Part shown: one piece after another, positions 15,316 to 22,969 of the stretch | Layout: every line of letters begins with the position of its first letter | Position numbering within the stretch: the first letter of the stretch is position 1 | NCBI GenBank assembly: GCA_014804565.1 | Contig: JAAUZN010000069.1 | Location: 189,608 to 212,576, forward strand | DNA length: 22,969 bases | From: Lachnospiraceae bacterium | GTDB lineage: Bacteria; Bacillota; Clostridia; Lachnospirales; Lachnospiraceae | Reading direction: 5' to 3' | The notes under the pieces: model-generated | Told to the model about the DNA's origin: nothing | Database searches by the model: none | Seen by the model: the letters and a program-made list of their open reading frames with translations, nothing else | Program-made: the position numbers and the translations under genes

Positions 15316-15363
15316 ATCAACATATGTTGATAAAATATTAGCACAGCTACAATATGTAGTCAA
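15316..15363 (-). promoter_or_regulatory. promoter with 16-bp palindromic operator, giant-gene operon
   Basis: On the minus strand TTGACT (15363-15358), 17 bases and TAATAT (15340-15335) form a near-consensus sigma-A promoter. Directly after the -10 lies ATCAACATATGTTGAT (15331-15316), a perfect 16-bp palindrome covering the expected transcription start. A second dyad, CTACA/TGTAG, lies between -35 and -10 (15347-15359). This is the layout of a repressor-controlled promoter. No regulator gene is adjacent. Confidence 0.65.
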
Positions 15364-15412
15364 TAAAACTCGGCACTCAGCTTATAAAAATTACCATATT
15401 TCTATAAGACGC

Positions 15413-15443
15413 AAAAAAAGACCAACCGATCACTCCGTTGGTC
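15413..15443 (-). terminator. intrinsic terminator of the moxR operon
   Basis: On the minus strand GACCAAC (15443-15437) pairs with GTTGGTC (15426-15420), followed immediately by seven T (15419-15413). The stop codon of the DUF4129-like gene lies inside the loop side of the hairpin, so coding end and terminator overlap. Confidence 0.85.
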
Positions 15444-16650
15444 CATACCTCACCTCCTCATACGCCCTATGCAGCTCCCGCATCTCCTCATCATCCTTCA
15501 ATCCGGCACCTTCCTCGATCTCAGCAGGCGATTCATAAGGTGCCGGTCTGTCTTTTCTGTGCTTTCGTATCATCTTCCGGTATCTGCGCTTTATCTTATC
15601 CGCATTGCTGTCTGTATGACGGTGTCCCTTCTCCAGCATTTCTTCCCTGTCGGTTCTTCCTTTGTCTTTAATCTCCTCTATGATATCTCCATTCTCGTCG
15701 CAGCTGTTTCGGAAATCCTGAAACAGCCGTCTGATTGCCCGAAAAATCCCATAAGCAAACGCCAGAACACAGACGCCACCCATCGCCTGAAACAGGATAT
15801 TCACAAATGCCGGCAGCTCCGGCGCAGGTTCGCCATCGTATAGCATCTCCCAGATTTCCATTCCGCCTGGGTCATTATGTTCCATTTCGTTCAAAGCTTC
15901 CATTGGTACCAGCTCCAGACCATCCAGCCATCCCCCGATGTCCATATACTGTCTGTGTGTTGCCAGAAGCATAGAGGGAAAGATACCGATCAAAAGCAGT
16001 ACCAAAAAAAGTAAAAGCATGGCAGAGCTCACCCCATACAGACGTCTTGTAGGAATGCCCTTGATCCGCTTGTTGGTTTCCAGATACCCCTTTGTCGCAC
16101 GAAAATAGGTGGCAATCAATGCTAGGAAAAGATAGACGATTGCGCTGCCAAATGCCATATCGCACAATGCCTTTCTATTCAAAAGCACTCCCAATCCATA
16201 GATCACCACGAAATACCACAGAAATGGCAGCAATGGCGTATCTAAGAATTCCTCCTCTTTTGCCGCAAGCGGGTCTTCGTCTTTTCTTCGGGAAGACTCC
16301 TTTACTCTGCCCTGCATTCTCTTTAGGGCCATGAAAAATATCTCCGCAGACATTCCGATACAATAACATACCGCATAAGTGTCAAAAGCATGCAATAACA
16401 CGGCAATCCCCCATACAGCCGCCAGCAGCGCCGCACAGATTCCCAGGTAAACAGCCAGATATTTCACACGCTTCGCCGCCCAATCAGTAATAATCACAGG
16501 AATCAAAATCAGCAGACATTTGCCATATAATACGCCTGCCCCTGCCGGATCCGACAGCCCGGTCACCGTATAAAAAAGTGGAATAAACAGCGCGAAAAAA
16601 AGTGTGGCATGCACATATCCTATGATTTTCAGGCCTCGGTTTACGCTCAT
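15430..16650 (-). CDS. DUF4129-like membrane protein of the moxR operon
   Basis: A 406-residue membrane protein with about eight hydrophobic segments: four in the first ~110 residues, two around 143-185, one near 212-230 and one near 285-305. A charged cytosolic loop lies between the fourth and fifth. The C-terminal ~70 residues (IKRRYRKMIRKH, then SPAEIEEGAG and AYEEVRYG) match the style of the DUF4129 tail found on transglutaminase-like partners of MoxR/DUF58. No transglutaminase Cys-His-Asp core is present. Its ATG overlaps the DUF58 stop by four bases (ATGA), so translation is coupled. The molecular role is unknown; the operon context suggests an envelope-associated complex. Confidence 0.72.
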   Translation of the reverse strand: MSVNRGLKIIGYVHATLFFALFIPLFYTVTGLSDPAGAGVLYGKCLLILIPVIITDWAAKRVKYLAVYLGICAALLAAVWGIAVLLHAFDTYAVCYCIGMSAEIFFMALKRMQGRVKESSRRKDEDPLAAKEEEFLDTPLLPFLWYFVVIYGLGVLLNRKALCDMAFGSAIVYLFLALIATYFRATKGYLETNKRIKGIPTRRLYGVSSAMLLLFLVLLLIGIFPSMLLATHRQYMDIGGWLDGLELVPMEALNEMEHNDPGGMEIWEMLYDGEPAPELPAFVNILFQAMGGVCVLAFAYGIFRAIRRLFQDFRNSCDENGDIIEEIKDKGRTDREEMLEKGHRHTDSNADKIKRRYRKMIRKHRKDRPAPYESPAEIEEGAGLKDDEEMRELHRAYEEVRYGPTE

Positions 16651-17786
16651 CCCCTCGCCACCTCCTTGATCAATAGCTGTACATTGTTCTTCCTTTTTAT
16701 GGCGTCTATGCGTTCTTCTTGAGCCGTCCTTTCACTCCTGTACACCGGCACCACAACCAGCGTCTGATACGCTCCGGCGCAATCGCTGATACAGTCCATA
16801 AGCTGTTGATTGAGATTTTTTGCGATAAAGATAAGAAGGGTATCCTGGGCAAGTGGGTTTTTAGAGAACAAACCGCTAAACAGCTCTCTCACCATCTGTC
16901 CAAAATCCTGATTTCCCTTTTCCGGATCGTATTCCGCCAACATCCGCTCCAATCCGGTCAACTCACTTTTGCGATTCGTCGGCATCATGATCTGTCCGTC
17001 TCCATTGTAGGCAAACCCGACCTCAATATTCTGCCGCAAAAGCTTTCTGACCAGAGATGCCGCCATGGCTATGCTCTCTTCTAGCAGTTCCTCTCTCTTT
17101 ATGATGCCCGCATCCTCCACATCGAGAAAGATCATCGCTTTCTGAGACTGTACGGAGTCATAGGTATTGACCATCAGAGAGCCGGTCTTGGCGCTTGCCT
17201 TCCAGTTGATCGACTTCATAGGATCGTCGGTCGTATAGCTTCTTATCGTGCGAAAAGCAAAGGGATCCTCGTAGAGCCGCTTCGCGCATTGCAGTGTTCC
17301 CAGCAGCTGCTCGCATACCATTGCAACTTCTGACACATCTGTCATTTTCGGATACACATAGATTTCCGCATCGGTCTCTATCCCTTTGCTATAACGCATT
17401 TCATAAAGAAGGGTATGGGTTGAAATCTCCGCATCACTTATCATGTACCTGCCGCGTTTGGTGCATTTCACAGGGATTTCCCGGGTAATCTTCTGTCTGC
17501 CCAGAATGGCAAAGATATCTCTTTTATAGATATGATCGCTGACAACGGTATTGTATGTATTGGAAAAATCGAGTTCTCTCTTAGTACGAAATCGCACTTC
17601 CATCACGGGGAGAGGCACAGCCTTTCTGTTCTCAATGACCTCGTAAAATTTCGTCTCCTGTCCAGCATAAACGTAAGCGGACGCAAACCACAGCTTCACC
17701 ACAATCTCTTTATCCCACTGCCATTTATAATAGAACATCCATAGTACGCCTACGAGCAGAACCCCAAGCAATAAAAATAGTATCAT
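16647..17786 (-). CDS. DUF58 domain-containing protein
   Basis: A 379-residue protein with one or two N-terminal membrane helices (residues 1-18) and an extracytosolic or beta-rich region up to ~150. The DUF58 core follows: RTIRSYTTDDPMKSINWKAS at ~180-200, then a vWA-like strand AMIFLDVED with a metal-site-like acidic end. DUF58 proteins are encoded with MoxR ATPases and are thought to be their clients or adaptors. The gene overlaps moxR by four bases upstream and the DUF4129-like gene by four bases downstream. Confidence 0.9.
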   Translation of the reverse strand: MILFLLLGVLLVGVLWMFYYKWQWDKEIVVKLWFASAYVYAGQETKFYEVIENRKAVPLPVMEVRFRTKRELDFSNTYNTVVSDHIYKRDIFAILGRQKITREIPVKCTKRGRYMISDAEISTHTLLYEMRYSKGIETDAEIYVYPKMTDVSEVAMVCEQLLGTLQCAKRLYEDPFAFRTIRSYTTDDPMKSINWKASAKTGSLMVNTYDSVQSQKAMIFLDVEDAGIIKREELLEESIAMAASLVRKLLRQNIEVGFAYNGDGQIMMPTNRKSELTGLERMLAEYDPEKGNQDFGQMVRELFSGLFSKNPLAQDTLLIFIAKNLNQQLMDCISDCAGAYQTLVVVPVYRSERTAQEERIDAIKRKNNVQLLIKEVARG

Positions 17787-18712
17787 CTCTTTGACCAGTC
17801 CTCTGTCGGTAGTTCCACACTGTTTAATAGATTCGTTACAAGGGCCGCCTTTTGCGCCTCATCAAATTCACCGATCAATCTGTGGCACAATACACAGTGT
17901 GCAACCTCCTTGATATCCTCAGGCACCACAAACTCCCGCTCCTGCACGAGCGCATAGCCCTGTGCCATCCGCAGAAACGCAAGGGTTCCTCTCGGACTTA
18001 CCCCCACATTGTTTTTTCTGGTTTCCTGTACCAAAGCAACCATATACTCACGCAGATCCGCATGTACATATACCTGACGACAGGCATCCTGCAATGCCCT
18101 AATATCCTCCGCACTGCACACCGGCTCAATCTCGGCAAGCGGCTCCGCGTTGATAAAGCGGTCAATCATCTGACGTTCTTCACTCGTGGTCAGGCTTCCC
18201 ATATGTATCTTCGCAATAAAGCGGTCAAGCTGCGCTTCGGGAAGTGGAAAGCAGCCGATCGTCTCCACAGGATTCTGCGTGGCGATCACGAAGAAAGGAA
18301 CCTCCAACATCCGCGTCTCTCCGTCCACGGTCACCTGCCCTTCCGCCATACATTCCAGAAGGCTTGACTGCGTTCTCGGGGTAGCTCTGTTGATTTCATC
18401 CGCCAGCAGAATGTTGGTAAACACAGGGCCTTGCTTAAAGGTAAACGCCGCCTTCTCCTGGTTAAAAAATGACAATCCTGTCACATCACTCGGAAGCAGA
18501 TCCGGTGTAAACTGTACCCTGTCAAACTTACAGCCCATTGACTTTGCAAGCGCCTTGGCAAGCACCGTCTTTCCCGTTCCCGGCACGTCCTCCAGGAGCA
18601 CATGACCTCCCGCTGCTACAGCAGCAAGCAACAGCCTTGTCACTTCCTTTTTCCCGATCATTACCTTCGCCACGTTTTCTTCAATTCTTGACAGAATATT
18701 TTCTGATAACAT
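17783..18712 (-). CDS. MoxR family AAA+ ATPase
   Basis: A ~309-residue AAA+ ATPase of the MoxR group, a chaperone-like remodeller usually acting with vWA/DUF58 proteins. Walker A is EDVPGTGKT (K48), Walker B LLADEINR (~105-112), sensor 1 the ATQNP segment (~148), followed by EAQLDRF and a C-terminal lid with SPRGTLAFLRMAQ (sensor 2 Arg). I prefer the ATG at 18712, 9 bases after GGGAG; the ATG at 18721 abuts the ribosome binding site directly. First gene of a tightly overlapping three-gene operon, divergent from the carbonic anhydrase gene. Confidence 0.92.
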   Translation of the reverse strand: MLSENILSRIEENVAKVMIGKKEVTRLLLAAVAAGGHVLLEDVPGTGKTVLAKALAKSMGCKFDRVQFTPDLLPSDVTGLSFFNQEKAAFTFKQGPVFTNILLADEINRATPRTQSSLLECMAEGQVTVDGETRMLEVPFFVIATQNPVETIGCFPLPEAQLDRFIAKIHMGSLTTSEERQMIDRFINAEPLAEIEPVCSAEDIRALQDACRQVYVHADLREYMVALVQETRKNNVGVSPRGTLAFLRMAQGYALVQEREFVVPEDIKEVAHCVLCHRLIGEFDEAQKAALVTNLLNSVELPTEDWSKR

Positions 18713-18745
18713 GCTGTTCATCTCCCTCGTCCTACTTTATTAGAT

Positions 18746-18754
18746 AGTATAGCA
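18746..18754 (-). promoter_or_regulatory. extended -10 promoter of the moxR operon
   Basis: On the minus strand TGC precedes TATACT (18751-18746), an extended -10 element, ~34 bases from the chosen ATG. The nearest -35-like TTGGGG is 19 bases upstream, so the extended element probably carries most of the recognition. Confidence 0.45.
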
Positions 18755-18783
18755 TAAAACAGGATGATTTCCCCAACGAGTTA

Positions 18784-18792
18784 TGGTATACT
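18784..18792 (+). promoter_or_regulatory. candidate promoter of the carbonic anhydrase gene
   Basis: TGG precedes TATACT (18787-18792), an extended -10 with no clear -35. A second TATACT occurs at 18813-18818. Either would give a short leader before the GGAGG at 18834-18838. Confidence 0.3.
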
Positions 18793-18848
18793 TTCTTTAA
18801 CTGATATTTTTCTATACTTAAAAAAAAGAGAATGGAGGACATGAGATT

Positions 18849-19412
18849 ATGGCACATCAGAACTTACCTGCATCGGAAGCATTGACAAAGCTGAAAGAGG
18901 GAAATGCGCGCTATCTGGATGCGACCAGCAACCCCGGAGACATATCTGCTGCATTACGGAAAAAGACATGTGAAGAGGGGCAGACTCCCTACGCGATCGT
19001 TATCACCTGCTCAGACTCCAGAGTTATCCCGGAGAGCATTTTTACGGCAGGCATCGGCGAGCTGTTCACCATCCGCGTAGCAGGCAACGTCATGGATCAT
19101 CACCAGCTGGGGAGCGTGGAATATGCCGCAGATCATCTCGGCACTAATCTGGTAGTTGTCCTGGGACATACCCACTGCGGCGCAGTAGGCGCGACCATCA
19201 CCAGCAATCCTTCCGGCTTCGTAAAATACATAACCGATGAAATCCGCCTGGCGATCGGCGATGAAAAAGACGAGTTAAAAGCTTGCCGCTTAAATGTAGA
19301 AAGAAGCGTCTCCGTTATCAAGGAGCAGCTGCACTTAACAGATGACAGTGACTTAAAAGTATGCGGTGCGATCTATCATATCGACAGCGGCCGTGTGGAA
19401 TTTATGGATTAG
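18849..19412 (+). CDS. beta-class carbonic anhydrase
   Basis: A 187-residue beta-carbonic anhydrase, interconverting CO2 and bicarbonate in the cytosol. Zinc ligands are C54 in CSDSR (with the D56-R58 dyad), H107 and C110 in HTHCGAVGA. The length matches the short bacterial type. GGAGG lies 10 bases before the ATG. The gene is monocistronic, with a promoter facing away from moxR and a terminator just downstream. Confidence 0.93.
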   Translation: MAHQNLPASEALTKLKEGNARYLDATSNPGDISAALRKKTCEEGQTPYAIVITCSDSRVIPESIFTAGIGELFTIRVAGNVMDHHQLGSVEYAADHLGTNLVVVLGHTHCGAVGATITSNPSGFVKYITDEIRLAIGDEKDELKACRLNVERSVSVIKEQLHLTDDSDLKVCGAIYHIDSGRVEFMD

Positions 19413-19431
19413 TAATTTGACTAGCGAAAGG

Positions 19432-19467
19432 CCCCGGAGAACTGTAGGTTTTTCGGGGTTCTTCCTT
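19432..19467 (+). terminator. intrinsic terminator after carbonic anhydrase
   Basis: CCCCG (19432-19436) pairs with CGGGG (19454-19458) around a 17-base loop, followed by a T-rich TTCTTCCTT. The T-run is interrupted, so the terminator is moderate and partial readthrough into the hydrolase gene is possible. Confidence 0.5.
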
Positions 19468-19496
19468 GTGACTTGCAAATGCGGGAGGTCCTTTTT

Positions 19497-20063
19497 ATGA
19501 TGTCAAAGATAGCTGTTTTCTTTCCGGGTATAGGATACCATTGTGATAAACCCCTTCTATATTATAGTCGGAATATCGCTTGTGAACTGGGATATCAGAA
19601 TTATCGAAATGTGAGTTATACCTATCAGGCTGGAAATATCCGCGGCAATGAAGATAAAATGAAAGAAGCCTATGAAGCGCTGTTTTTACAGACCGAAGCT
19701 GAACTTACAGATATTGTCTGGTCTGAATATGATGATGTGCTTTTTATTTCCAAAAGCATCGGTACGATCATTGCCGCATCATATGCAGAGAAATATGGAT
19801 TAAAAAGTGCACGGCATATCCTGTATACGCCTCTGGCACAGACTTATCTTTTTGCGCCAAATCATGCGATCGGTTTTATCGGGACAGCAGATCCATGGAG
19901 CGATACAGATGAGATCATCCGGCTCTCCAATGCAAATTATATTCCGCTGACGGTATATGATGAATGCAATCATTCCCTCGAATGCAATGATACATTGAAG
20001 AATCTTGAAATTATAAACGATGTCATGCAAAAGACAATGGATTTCTGCAAAGGAACTCATTGA
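19497..20063 (+). CDS. small alpha/beta hydrolase
   Basis: A 188-residue alpha/beta hydrolase-fold protein. The nucleophile elbow is ISKSIG with S87, the likely acid is D132 in GTADPWSD, and the likely base H159 in ECNHSLE. The N-terminal strand IAVFFPGIG carries the oxyanion-type loop. I chose the ATG at 19497, with GGGAGG 8 bases upstream. The substrate is unknown. It reads toward, and ends 60 bases short of, the decayed acetyltransferase on the other strand. Confidence 0.8.
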   Translation: MMSKIAVFFPGIGYHCDKPLLYYSRNIACELGYQNYRNVSYTYQAGNIRGNEDKMKEAYEALFLQTEAELTDIVWSEYDDVLFISKSIGTIIAASYAEKYGLKSARHILYTPLAQTYLFAPNHAIGFIGTADPWSDTDEIIRLSNANYIPLTVYDECNHSLECNDTLKNLEIINDVMQKTMDFCKGTH

Positions 20064-20123
20064 AAACCTGAAGCTTGCGTCCGGACAAAAGAGAACTAAT
20101 AATGTCGGGACAACAAATGACCT

Positions 20124-20717
20124 CTATTTATGTACAAATCTATTTTTTAACTTAGCAACATTCAAATTTATGAGAAAATCACATTTTTCCAAAGCTGTTC
20201 CGTGTGACAGGGCAGCTTCAATATCATCCCATTCTATCACTTGCTGTTCGTCGTACTCATAGATCCAACAATCCTCATAATAGCCTTCTCAATTTTCGAG
20301 AATAGATTTCTCATAGTTCATACTTGATTCCGACATTTCTTCTGTAAAACCATGAGGGCAAGTTCCATCCCAAAACACCCCGTCTTTAATCTGCCTCAAT
20401 GGACTTCCGGCTCAAATAGAATTATGTGGTTTTTTGTCGGCAACTACACTTCTCACTCCTACTATACTGCCAGAATCAATTTGAGTATCTTTTAAAATTC
20501 TCACCATCTCGCCTATCCAAACATGATCTCCAATATATACACTTTGGGGAGGATTAATACGATTTCCATCGTCACAGCTATATATTAAATGCGAGTCTGA
20601 ATTTCGTATGCCCGCAAGAAACGATATCATACAATTATCTCCGATAAAAGTTTCTTGTGTTTTTATTTTTGGAAAAATTGTAAACGGGTGTAATTCATGT
20701 ATAATCCTGTAAATCAA
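20124..20717 (-). pseudogene. hexapeptide-repeat (CatB/LbH-type) acetyltransferase, decayed
   Basis: One reading frame of 198 codons runs from 20717 to a TAG at 20124-20126 but is broken by TGA at 20412-20414 and at 20289-20291. Before the first TGA it shows a left-handed beta-helix acetyltransferase: FIGDNCMISF, VYIGDHVWIG and GSIVGVRSVVA. After it comes AGSPLRQIKDGVFWDG, the family's usual end, so the TGA is a nonsense mutation. The start is also damaged: the natural ATG at 20697 overlaps the upstream stop (ATGA) but reaches TAA after 11 codons. One more A in the CAAAAATAAAAA tract would join it to the long frame. Such enzymes O-acetylate sugars in surface polysaccharides. Confidence 0.75.
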
Positions 20718-22797
20718 TAAGATTTAACGCTCCATCTTTATGCAGGAGCATTTCCTTTATCTCTTCAAAATATCCCTCTGGTGTCACAATAATTGCATCA
20801 ACCTGTGGAAATGGTTCATAAATCGGAATCATTTTTATCCCCGGTAAAAGCGCCTCCGAATTTTGGTCTGTCGCAAAAACAATCTTAATATCCGTCAATG
20901 CAAGCTCGTCACAGAGCCATTTCCCCCTATTCCCCGCTCCATAAATACCAATACTTCTAATTCCCTTTTCCTCTAGAATCTGCGGAAAAATATCATTTTT
21001 GCATTTCCTTTTCAGTCTTTTAGACTCCGGATGTTCTTCCATCAACTTTTTCAGCATGCCTAACTGTTCTCTTTTTAATACCTCATAGTTATTATATGGT
21101 GATGAATCCTTTTCATATTGGAGCATTCTCATAATCGCAACTATCGGAACTATTCTCTGCACCGGAAATATAATGGAATCATCCCTGTAATCACTCAATG
21201 CCTTTTCATAAACTTTTTCTCCGATAATACCAAATCTGCTTATAAATGCACTTTTATTTTGCTCATCTTGAAACAGTTCCTCTAAAATCTCCTCCCCGCT
21301 TTTTGCTGAATTATCATGACTCATTTTAAATTGAGGATCACCCAGATTACTAAAATCAATTTCTCTTTTTACGGATACAGTATTTAAACATGACTTTTTC
21401 AATGCATTTATTTTTTCAGCCAAAGCTAATGTTTCATCACTAAACTGCTCGCCATGCGCAAACGGAAAATCCAAAAGTTCCGGACATATTCGCATGATAA
21501 TAATGGCATAAATCAAATCTGAGCCCACATTGTTTTCAAATGTCGGCCTGATTTGCAACAACCTGCCATCAGAGAGTGGATTTATTTGATACTGATTAAT
21601 GCACGAGGTTTGAAACCCTTCAAGCCCGTAGTGGGTACGGCTCCATGTTTTTTTATAAAAATTCACTAAAGTTACATGCCTGCTTAATAAATTGTCCCTA
21701 TCCTCTTTCCCCCCAATTGAATCTATAACTTCCTTATAGGAAGCAATATCAAATTCTCTTGCGCCAAAGCATGCTGATGTCGCATAAGATAACCATGTAT
21801 CAATATCTCTGACTTTCCCTCTTACCGGTTCTCCAAATCTTCCTCCGACATAAAATACGGGATCCAAATGATAACAATTGACAAACTGTGCCTGTTTATG
21901 AAATGCAAGCCTCGAATGCCATGCAAGATTAAAGCTTTGCTTCCCTGTCAGTTTTCCCAAATTAAATCCTTCAATTTTTTTATTTAAAGCTATTCCATAA
22001 TAGCTGCAAATTTTATTTGCTATATCATAATCTTCTCCGTTATGCTTTCTTTGTCCTAGAGTCGTCGGCACAATCGAAAACACACGAACATTTTCCCTTT
22101 CAAAATCTATTTTGGCAGCTCTTGCTAACGCAAATACTACCCGGCTATCAAACCCGCCCGTCAAATCAAAGGTAACCGGATATCCTGATTGAACTAACGA
22201 ATCAATCAAAAACATCCAGTCCTTTATCCATTTATCTATTATTGATAATGACTCCTCACTGTCGATTGTATGTGAAAATATCTCTTTAGAAAACTTTCTG
22301 ATTGTAAGTTTCCCCTCTTTAATGGATATGATGGAATACAGCGGTACGATTTTAATTTCGTTTGCCAAAGTGTTTCTTGCCGATAAACTTGCCATCTGAA
22401 CATTCATATAATGCTTTGCATAATTTTCATCTAATGTAATCTGATGCTCCTTTGTAACCTCATCACAAAGCATCCAAAAAGAATTACTGAAAGCCCAATA
22501 ATCATCATTCTTGTATAAGTAAATACAAATAGAGCCATTCTCGTCTCCTGATACTTCTATTTCTGTATCTGTTTTATGTAAATAAATATAAGAGCCATAT
22601 CCTTTTTCGATATTTAATTCTTCATTTTCTAAATCACAATTTTTATAGCATCTATCTTCAACAATACAATAACCATATATATGTGATTTTGTAATCCGGC
22701 AAACATTCTCACTTGTAATAACAAAAAAGGATGAGCTTGCCTTCACACACACATCTTCATTTTCAGATTTTAGCAATTTCTCAAAAGCTGTTCTCAT
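20695..22797 (-). CDS. asparagine-synthetase-like protein with Rossmann tail
   Basis: A 700-residue protein. Residues ~200-480 form the adenylating PP-loop domain of asparagine synthetases, with the loop DLTGGFDSR at ~209-217 and a second conserved part around NPLSDGRLLQIRP. The N-terminal ~200 residues resemble a glutamine amidotransferase fold but lack the catalytic Cys2 (it begins MRTAF), so ammonia release from glutamine is unlikely. The C-terminus (~610-700) is a small Rossmann domain starting GIYGAGNRGKWL. Similar proteins occur in capsule or O-antigen clusters, perhaps amidating sugar acids; that is inference. GGGGG lies 8 bases before the ATG. It follows the upstream gene by 12 bases and overlaps the start of the decayed acetyltransferase. 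Confidence 0.8.
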   Translation of the reverse strand: MRTAFEKLLKSENEDVCVKASSSFFVITSENVCRITKSHIYGYCIVEDRCYKNCDLENEELNIEKGYGSYIYLHKTDTEIEVSGDENGSICIYLYKNDDYWAFSNSFWMLCDEVTKEHQITLDENYAKHYMNVQMASLSARNTLANEIKIVPLYSIISIKEGKLTIRKFSKEIFSHTIDSEESLSIIDKWIKDWMFLIDSLVQSGYPVTFDLTGGFDSRVVFALARAAKIDFERENVRVFSIVPTTLGQRKHNGEDYDIANKICSYYGIALNKKIEGFNLGKLTGKQSFNLAWHSRLAFHKQAQFVNCYHLDPVFYVGGRFGEPVRGKVRDIDTWLSYATSACFGAREFDIASYKEVIDSIGGKEDRDNLLSRHVTLVNFYKKTWSRTHYGLEGFQTSCINQYQINPLSDGRLLQIRPTFENNVGSDLIYAIIIMRICPELLDFPFAHGEQFSDETLALAEKINALKKSCLNTVSVKREIDFSNLGDPQFKMSHDNSAKSGEEILEELFQDEQNKSAFISRFGIIGEKVYEKALSDYRDDSIIFPVQRIVPIVAIMRMLQYEKDSSPYNNYEVLKREQLGMLKKLMEEHPESKRLKRKCKNDIFPQILEEKGIRSIGIYGAGNRGKWLCDELALTDIKIVFATDQNSEALLPGIKMIPIYEPFPQVDAIIVTPEGYFEEIKEMLLHKDGALNLIDLQDYT

Positions 22798-22809
22798 AAC
22801 ATCTTCCCC

Positions 22810-22969
22810 CTACGTCAGCATGATCCGCCCCGTGTGAACAATATTGAGCTTCTCCCGGTGGTACATAAAATACAAAGTGAGCAGATTCTCACCAAGATAT
22901 CCGATATAGCGGTCGTTCCGCTCCCATCCGCGGGGGCTGCTCAGCTCTTCCGTCCGTTCCAGAATAGGA
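22810..22969 (-). CDS. C-terminal fragment, possible glycosyltransferase (DUF4422-like)
   Basis: The window edge cuts this gene; only the last ~52 codons are visible, ending in TAG at 22810-22812. The segment RYIGYLGENLLTLYFMY resembles the 'GYL.E.L...Y' end of DUF4422 glycosyltransferase-like proteins. It is 12 bases upstream of the asparagine-synthetase-like gene on the same strand, consistent with a polysaccharide operon. The family call is tentative because the catalytic part is outside the window. Confidence 0.5.
   Translation of the reverse strand, partial: PILERTEELSSPRGWERNDRYIGYLGENLLTLYFMYHREKLNIVHTGRIMLT

Noticed and set aside
15097..15430. CRISPR-like or attachment-site repeats upstream of the giant gene
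   Set aside because: There are only two imperfect repeat copies, no regular spacers, and no integrase in the window.
15430..18367. Plus-strand frames opposite the moxR operon
   Set aside because: They are shadows of three well-supported overlapping genes.
20289..20414. Readthrough or recoding of the two in-frame TGA codons (Sec, Trp or Gly)
   Set aside because: TGA ends several intact genes here, no selenocysteine element is seen, and the third lesion at the start favours decay.

Overview
The window looks like a low-to-moderate GC Firmicutes chromosome, most likely Clostridia of the Lachnospiraceae type. The signs are strong AGGAGG-like ribosome binding sites, AT-rich intergenic DNA with consensus sigma-A promoters, an EFR1-type flavodoxin/ferredoxin, a Nudix hydrolase, a MoxR/DUF58/DUF4129 cassette and an archaeal-type aspartyl-tRNA synthetase. 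The genus cannot be fixed from this window. The left two thirds is an accessory patchwork of mostly minus-strand, unrelated one- or two-gene units with several gene remnants. No integrase, transposase, tRNA, rRNA or CRISPR array was seen.

Layout. 1-1137 (minus): a DUF2806 gene followed by a frameshifted GNAT acetyltransferase. 1168-1823 (minus): a YdeI/OmpD-associated protein with an orphan 40-codon fragment behind it. 1925-1972: two perfect back-to-back hairpins. 2068-3958 (plus): a complete regulated unit made of a promoter, a 15-codon leader peptide with three consecutive Asp codons, mutually exclusive RNA hairpins, an intrinsic terminator and an AspRS gene. 3966-6886 (minus): HAD phosphatase, SAM methyltransferase (apparent ATT start), Nudix hydrolase and EFR1 flavodoxin/ferredoxin.

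7114-15363 (minus) is the most interesting region. It is a three-gene operon with its own near-consensus promoter, a 16-bp palindrome over the expected transcription start and a 230-nt leader. The genes are a ~2120-residue protein with an N-terminal GHKL ATPase, a central phosphoribosyltransferase-like motif with a CxxC, and a degenerate C-terminal GHKL domain; a receiver-like protein; and a DUF2971 protein. The set resembles an ATP-powered sensor, a relay and an effector, and I propose it as an undescribed signalling or defence-type system. No assignment to a named system could be made.

15413-18754 (minus) is a conventional moxR-DUF58-DUF4129 operon with overlapping genes. It is divergent from a beta-carbonic anhydrase (18849-19412, plus), which is followed by a small alpha/beta hydrolase (19497-20063, plus). 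20124-22969 (minus) is the distal end of what looks like a surface-polysaccharide cluster: the C-terminus of a probable glycosyltransferase, an asparagine-synthetase-like protein with a Rossmann tail, and a decayed hexapeptide-repeat acetyltransferase.
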